From contig CAIYSK010000156.1 of assembly GCA_903928835.1 (NCBI GenBank), forward strand, positions 1 through 9,629: a DNA stretch of 9,629 bases, in the 5' to 3' direction. The DNA comes from an uncultured cyanobacterium. GTDB lineage: Bacteria > Cyanobacteriota > Cyanobacteriia > PCC-6307 > Cyanobiaceae. How positions within the stretch are numbered: the stretch's first letter is position 1; each line of letters opens with the position of its first letter. The notes beneath the pieces are model-generated. The model did no database searches. It saw only the letters and a list, made by a program, of their open reading frames with translations, and had not been told where the DNA came from. Shown here piece after piece: positions 6,216 to 9,629 of this stretch. A program made the position numbers and the translations under genes.

Positions 6216-6235
6216 CTGACAACCCGCCGGTTCAG
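6216..6235. promoter_or_regulatory. Imperfect inverted repeat in the divergent spacer before the phosphatase gene
   Basis: CTGACAACC and GGTTCAG face each other across CGCC, giving a 7-bp stem with a 2-nt bulge. It follows a run of eight G (6208-6215) and ends 30 bp before the phosphatase ATG. The position fits an operator or a leader hairpin, but no convincing -10 element or partner protein can be named, so this is a weak call. Confidence 0.25.
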
Positions 6236-6265
6236 GGGCCAGACTGTTACCAACGCGATGGACTG

Positions 6266-6937
6266 ATGACGCCCCCCTCACGTTCCCCAAACCATTGGGT
6301 TATCGGGGACGTCCACGGCTGCGCAGAACCATTGCAAGCACTGGTTGACCAGCTTCCCTCCCGCGACATGCTCGTGCTGTGCGGGGATGTGATCAACCGG
6401 GGTCCCAGGATTCTGGAAACCATGGAGTTGGCCTGGTCCCTCGTGGAGAGCGGACGGGCCATCTGGCTCAAGGGCAACCATGAGGCCGACCTGGTGAAAG
6501 CCCTGCGCCGGGGCAACTGGTCCTCCCAGAGGGCCCTAGCGGGCAGCGACACCTACCGGCAACTCGGCGAAACCGCCTGCCGCCGCTGGCAAGAGCGCCT
6601 CGCAAACCTGCCCAAAACCTTCGTGCAACCCGGTTGGGTTGCCACCCACGCCGGCTTTAATCCCAAAACCTGGAAGCCCGATCTGAGCATCCGCATGCCC
6701 TTTTGGCAGGCCTACGACGGACGCTTTGGCGATGTGGTGATCGGCCATACCCCTGGGCCCCGGGTGCGGCGGCTAGGGAAGATCGTGATGGTGGATACGG
6801 GAGCCTGCTACGGCGGCGATCTGTCGGCCTATTGCCCCGAAACCGGCGAGATCCACCAGGTGGCAGGCCAACGGGCGATCCCCCAGTCCCTGAGCCTCGC
6901 ATCGGTCAGCCACCAGCTGGAAAGCTGCCTGCCCTAG
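6266..6937 (+). CDS. Metallophosphoesterase of the PPP/ApaH-like family
   Basis: The 223-aa cytosolic hydrolase carries the full calcineurin-like metal-binding set: GDVHGC (14-19), GDVINRGP (40-47), GNHEAD (70-75), THAGF with His128, and GHTPGP with His161, then VDTGACYGG (176-184). These residues bind two metal ions. The Asn in GDVINRGP matches ApaH-type enzymes, which have GDLVNRGP, better than eukaryotic-type phosphatases with GDYVDRG. Substrates in this family include diadenosine tetraphosphate and phosphoproteins; I cannot say which applies. ATG 6266 is chosen because the GDVHGC motif then lies 14 residues in, as usual. The frame is open far upstream, but that part is antisense to the Nif11-like gene and reads as non-coding. 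recC begins 10 nt after the stop, so the two are probably co-transcribed. Confidence 0.9.
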   Translation: MTPPSRSPNHWVIGDVHGCAEPLQALVDQLPSRDMLVLCGDVINRGPRILETMELAWSLVESGRAIWLKGNHEADLVKALRRGNWSSQRALAGSDTYRQLGETACRRWQERLANLPKTFVQPGWVATHAGFNPKTWKPDLSIRMPFWQAYDGRFGDVVIGHTPGPRVRRLGKIVMVDTGACYGGDLSAYCPETGEIHQVAGQRAIPQSLSLASVSHQLESCLP

Positions 6938-6940
6938 AGG
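6937..6940 (+). promoter_or_regulatory. Ribosome binding site deciding the recC TTG start
   Basis: GAGG at 6937-6940, overlapping the last base of the phosphatase stop codon, lies 7 nt before TTG 6948. The spacing is normal, and it is one of the few Shine-Dalgarno-like elements in the window. It supports the non-ATG start. Confidence 0.55.
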
Positions 6941-6947
6941 CCACCCC

Positions 6948-9629
6948 TTGCTCACCGTTTTCCGCAGCAACCGGGCGGAACTCCTCGCCCAACTGCTCGC
7001 AACCCAACTGAGGCTGGCCCCCCCCGGCCCCTTTGAGCAGATGCAGGTGCTGGTCAACACCTGGCCCACGAGCCGCTGGCTCGGCGAACAGCTCGCCATG
7101 GGGCTCGGCGGCATCGCCGCCAATATCCGTTTTCCTTTCCCCGGCAGCCAACTGCGCCGAATTGTGAATGCCCTGGTGGAGGGAGCGTCCCCCAGGGAGG
7201 GCTCCCCCCAGAACGATCCCTGGCGGGCCAACCAGCTGGTGTGGCCAGTTCTCGAGCTCTTACCCGAGCTCGTGGAGCAACCGGAGGCCCAACTGCTCAA
7301 GCATTGGCTTGCCGAGCACAGCATGGGGAACCGGTTGGAGCTGGCCCACTGGCAGCTGGGGCGGGCGATCGCCGATGCCTTTGATGACTACGCCCTCTAC
7401 CGGCCCGACCTGTTGGCTGCCTGGTGGCAGGGCAAGCCTGTGGACGGCCGGGGTGCGCCCTTGGCCGCTACCCAGCTCTGGCAACCGCTGCTCCTGGCGG
7501 CCCTGCGCGACCGGCTCGGGGAACAACCCTTTGGCCTGAAGGTGCAGGCCGCGATCCGCCAGCTCCGTCAAGGGGCGCCCCCCGCCGGCACCTTGCCCAG
7601 CCACGTGCGTTTGTTTGGCCTCAGCAGCCTGGCGCCGATCCAGGTGCAATTGCTCCAGGCGATGAGCGCCCATACCCAAATCGACCTGTACCTGCTCACC
7701 ACCAGTCCCGACCTCTGGCAGCGCTGCACGGGTCGGCGCGAACGCCTCAGTACGGCGGTGGCCCTGCAGGAGCCCTTCGGAGGGGATTGGTTCATGGAGG
7801 CCCCGGGCCTGGAAGCCCGCTTTGGCCGCCTGGGCGGGGAGTTTCAGCAGCTGCTCGAGGGCACCGGCGAGAGCCTGTTGGGGCAGGCGCAAGACCGGGA
7901 TCTGTTTTTCGCAGCGGCAACCTCCCACCCAGGACCTGGGCCCGTCCCGCTCCTGGCCCAGTTGCAACAACGGCTGGCCCATGGGGATGGCGAAATGCCT
8001 CTGGAGCGCTCCCCAGGGGATAGCTCCCTCGAGTTCCACCCCTGCCCAGGGCTGGTGCGACAGGTGCAGATCGTGCGGGATCGGATCCTGCAATGGCTCG
8101 CGGCTGATCCAAGCCTTGAGCCCCGGGACATCCTGGTGATGACGCCCCAAGTGGACGCATTTGCGCCCTTGGTGGCCTCCGTCTTTGGCGATAGCGAGGC
8201 CACGGGGGTCTACCTCCCCTGGCGCCTGACGGATCGCAGCCAGCAAAGCGAAGCGGGGATTAGCCGATCCCTGCTCCAACTGCTGCAGCTGGCCGGCGAG
8301 CGGCTCACGGCCTCCTCCCTCGAGACCCTGCTCGATAGCGGGGCCCTGCAGGAGCAGTTCCAACTCAGCGGCCACGAGGTCGCCCAACTGCATGGGGTGC
8401 TGCAGCGCTGCGGTTTCCGCTGGGGCTTGGACGGCCGCGAGCGGGGTGGCGACGCCACCGGCAGCCTGGCCTGGGCCATTGATCGGCTCCTGCTGGGGCT
8501 GGTCCTCCCGGAGACACCGGGGCTGGCCCCGGGCGACACCGCGCCCCTAGCCACGGGCCATGGCCTGGAGCTGGTGGGTCGCTGGCTGCACCTACTCACC
8601 ACCCTGCGCGATTGGCTGACCAGCCTGCGCCGCAGCCGTTCCTGCGGCGCCTGGGCCGAAACATTGGCCGCCCTGCTGGGGGATTGCTTTGGCGACGGGG
8701 GCGATCGGGCCTGGGAATTGCCCGTGATCCTGGCTGCCATCGACGACTGGCAACAGGCCGCCGCCGGCTGCGCCTTGGTGCTGGATGCGGCGGTGGTGGC
8801 GGCCGTCCTCGATGAGCGCCTGGCTGTCGATTCAGGACGCTTCGGCCACCGCAGTGGGGCCATCACCATCAGCGCCCTCGAGCCGATGCGGGCCATTCCC
8901 CACCGGGTGATCGTGCTGATGGGCCTCGATGCGGGCCAATTCCCCAGGCAACGCCAGCGCTCCGGCTTCCACTTGATGGAGCACTGGCGTTGCCTGGGGG
9001 ATCCCCAACCGGCGGATCAAGACCGCTATGTGCTGATGGAAGCGCTGCTCTCGGCCCGGGACCACCTGATGGTGAGCTGGAGCAGCCGGGATGGGGGCAA
9101 AGGCGAAGCCTTGCCCCCGGCAACCCCCGTGCGCCAATGGCTCGAATGGTTGCAAGGAGCCCTCCCCTGCGGGGGGGCGGCCCTGGTGGTGGAGCACCCC
9201 GCCAACCCCCTCGACCGGGCAAATTTCGAGCCGATCGGCGAGCGGCCCCCGGGCAGCTGTGATCGGCGCCTGCTGGAGGCCCGCCAATGGATCGAGACCG
9301 CCCAACTCCGCAAACCCCTACCCCTGGCCAGCCGGGGGCCAGCCACCCAAACCCAAAGCCAAGCTCAAACCGCCGCCGCACCAGAAGCTCCGGAGGATAC
9401 ATACACCGACCTGCGCGATTGGTTGGCGAACCCCCAAACCCAATGGCTCGCCCAGCTGGGGCTGAAGCCCCAGGAATGGGCCGAACTGCTCCATGACCTC
9501 GACAGCCTCAGCCTGGATGAACGGCAACGCTCCCAGCTGCTGCGCCAAGCCCTCGACGGGGCCAGCGCAAGGGAAGACGCCAGTGAGAAGGGAAAAGACG
9601 ACTCAGCGTTCCAGGGCGATCCCGCCAGC
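6948..9629 (+). CDS. recC: RecBCD subunit RecC, N-terminal 894 residues, continues past window
   Basis: RecC is the non-catalytic scaffold of RecBCD, which unwinds and resects double-strand ends; in E. coli RecC reads Chi. The frame has no stop from 6948 to the window end. TTG 6948 gives MLTVFRSNRAELLAQLLATQ, matching the usual RecC start (LTVYRSNRLE-like). Family blocks include GIAANIRFPFPGSQL (about residues 53-67), PRDILVMTPQVDAF (about 391), VYLPWRLTDRS (about 421), ALEPMRAIPHRVIVLMGLDA and QFPRQRQR (about 643-671), and DQDRYVLMEALLSARDHLMV (about 691-710). There is no Walker A motif, as expected for its inactive helicase fold. RecC is usually about 1050-1150 aa, so some 150-250 residues and the nuclease-like C-terminus are mostly missing. 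recB and recD normally lie nearby. GC-rich codons leave long open frames on the other strand, which are not genes. Confidence 0.95.
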   Translation, partial: MLTVFRSNRAELLAQLLATQLRLAPPGPFEQMQVLVNTWPTSRWLGEQLAMGLGGIAANIRFPFPGSQLRRIVNALVEGASPREGSPQNDPWRANQLVWPVLELLPELVEQPEAQLLKHWLAEHSMGNRLELAHWQLGRAIADAFDDYALYRPDLLAAWWQGKPVDGRGAPLAATQLWQPLLLAALRDRLGEQPFGLKVQAAIRQLRQGAPPAGTLPSHVRLFGLSSLAPIQVQLLQAMSAHTQIDLYLLTTSPDLWQRCTGRRERLSTAVALQEPFGGDWFMEAPGLEARFGRLGGEFQQLLEGTGESLLGQAQDRDLFFAAATSHPGPGPVPLLAQLQQRLAHGDGEMPLERSPGDSSLEFHPCPGLVRQVQIVRDRILQWLAADPSLEPRDILVMTPQVDAFAPLVASVFGDSEATGVYLPWRLTDRSQQSEAGISRSLLQLLQLAGERLTASSLETLLDSGALQEQFQLSGHEVAQLHGVLQRCGFRWGLDGRERGGDATGSLAWAIDRLLLGLVLPETPGLAPGDTAPLATGHGLELVGRWLHLLTTLRDWLTSLRRSRSCGAWAETLAALLGDCFGDGGDRAWELPVILAAIDDWQQAAAGCALVLDAAVVAAVLDERLAVDSGRFGHRSGAITISALEPMRAIPHRVIVLMGLDAGQFPRQRQRSGFHLMEHWRCLGDPQPADQDRYVLMEALLSARDHLMVSWSSRDGGKGEALPPATPVRQWLEWLQGALPCGGAALVVEHPANPLDRANFEPIGERPPGSCDRRLLEARQWIETAQLRKPLPLASRGPATQTQSQAQTAAAPEAPEDTYTDLRDWLANPQTQWLAQLGLKPQEWAELLHDLDSLSLDERQRSQLLRQALDGASAREDASEKGKDDSAFQGDPAS

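Noticed and set aside
5888..6265. Upstream extension of the phosphatase reading frame
   Set aside because: The added residues lie antisense to the Nif11-like gene and do not resemble any N-terminal domain. Starting at ATG 6266 gives the usual short lead before GDVHGC.
7260..8393. Long open frame of 377 codons on the minus strand
   Set aside because: It is antisense to recC, whose translation shows clear family motifs throughout. The minus-strand product is rich in Gly, Gln and Leu with no recognisable domain, as expected from GC-rich codon bias.
8210..9402. Several minus-strand open frames near the window end
   Set aside because: All are antisense to recC, overlap one another in different frames and have low-complexity Arg, Ser or Pro-rich products.
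1..9629. CRISPR arrays, insertion sequences, prophage, tRNA and biosynthetic clusters
   Set aside because: I saw no regularly spaced repeats, transposase motifs, phage structural genes, tRNA-like cloverleaf or maturation enzymes near the Nif11-like gene.

Overview
This is a chromosomal stretch of a high-GC cyanobacterium, most likely a picocyanobacterium of the Cyanobium/Synechococcus type. The lineage call rests on a carotenoid cis-trans isomerase (CrtH) fragment, a Ycf54 homologue (chlorophyll cyclase accessory protein), a DUF6761-type protein, tight gene packing, non-ATG starts and weak Shine-Dalgarno signals. I see no insertion sequence, phage gene, tRNA, rRNA or CRISPR array, and no gene-free stretch longer than about 140 bases.

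Layout. 2-1512 (+): the 3' end of crtH, then an unrecognised 94-aa soluble protein, then an unrecognised 172-aa membrane protein; the last two are joined by an ATGA overlap. 1486-2262 (-): an OmpR-type response regulator whose receiver has lost the phospho-acceptor Asp; its 3' end overlaps the membrane-protein gene. A 127-bp divergent spacer with two overlapping inverted repeats separates it from 2390-2656 (+), a DUF6761-type protein. 4703-2653 (-): plsC-type acyltransferase, an exported TPR-like protein, bolA and grxD, all in one direction and possibly one transcription unit. 4758-5821 (+): pdxJ and ycf54 with an ATGA overlap. 5833-6129 (-): a small Nif11-like protein. 6266-9629 (+): an ApaH-like metallophosphatase followed after 10 nt by recC, which starts at TTG and runs off the window.

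How the genes relate. grxD and bolA encode the classic CGFS glutaredoxin/BolA pair that shares a [2Fe-2S] cluster. ycf54 supports Mg-protoporphyrin monomethyl ester cyclase, while pdxJ makes pyridoxine phosphate, precursor of PLP, the cofactor of the aminotransferase that makes 5-aminolevulinate, so the pair may link cofactor and chlorophyll supply. plsC acts in phospholipid synthesis and crtH in carotenoid synthesis. recC is one subunit of the RecBCD end-processing machine; recB and recD are expected outside the window.

Most of the window is ordinary core genome. The points most worth a second look are the phosphorylation-incompetent response regulator with its palindromic upstream region, the uncharacterised pair behind crtH, the Nif11-like protein with its unclear start, and the exported TPR-like protein between lipid and Fe-S genes.
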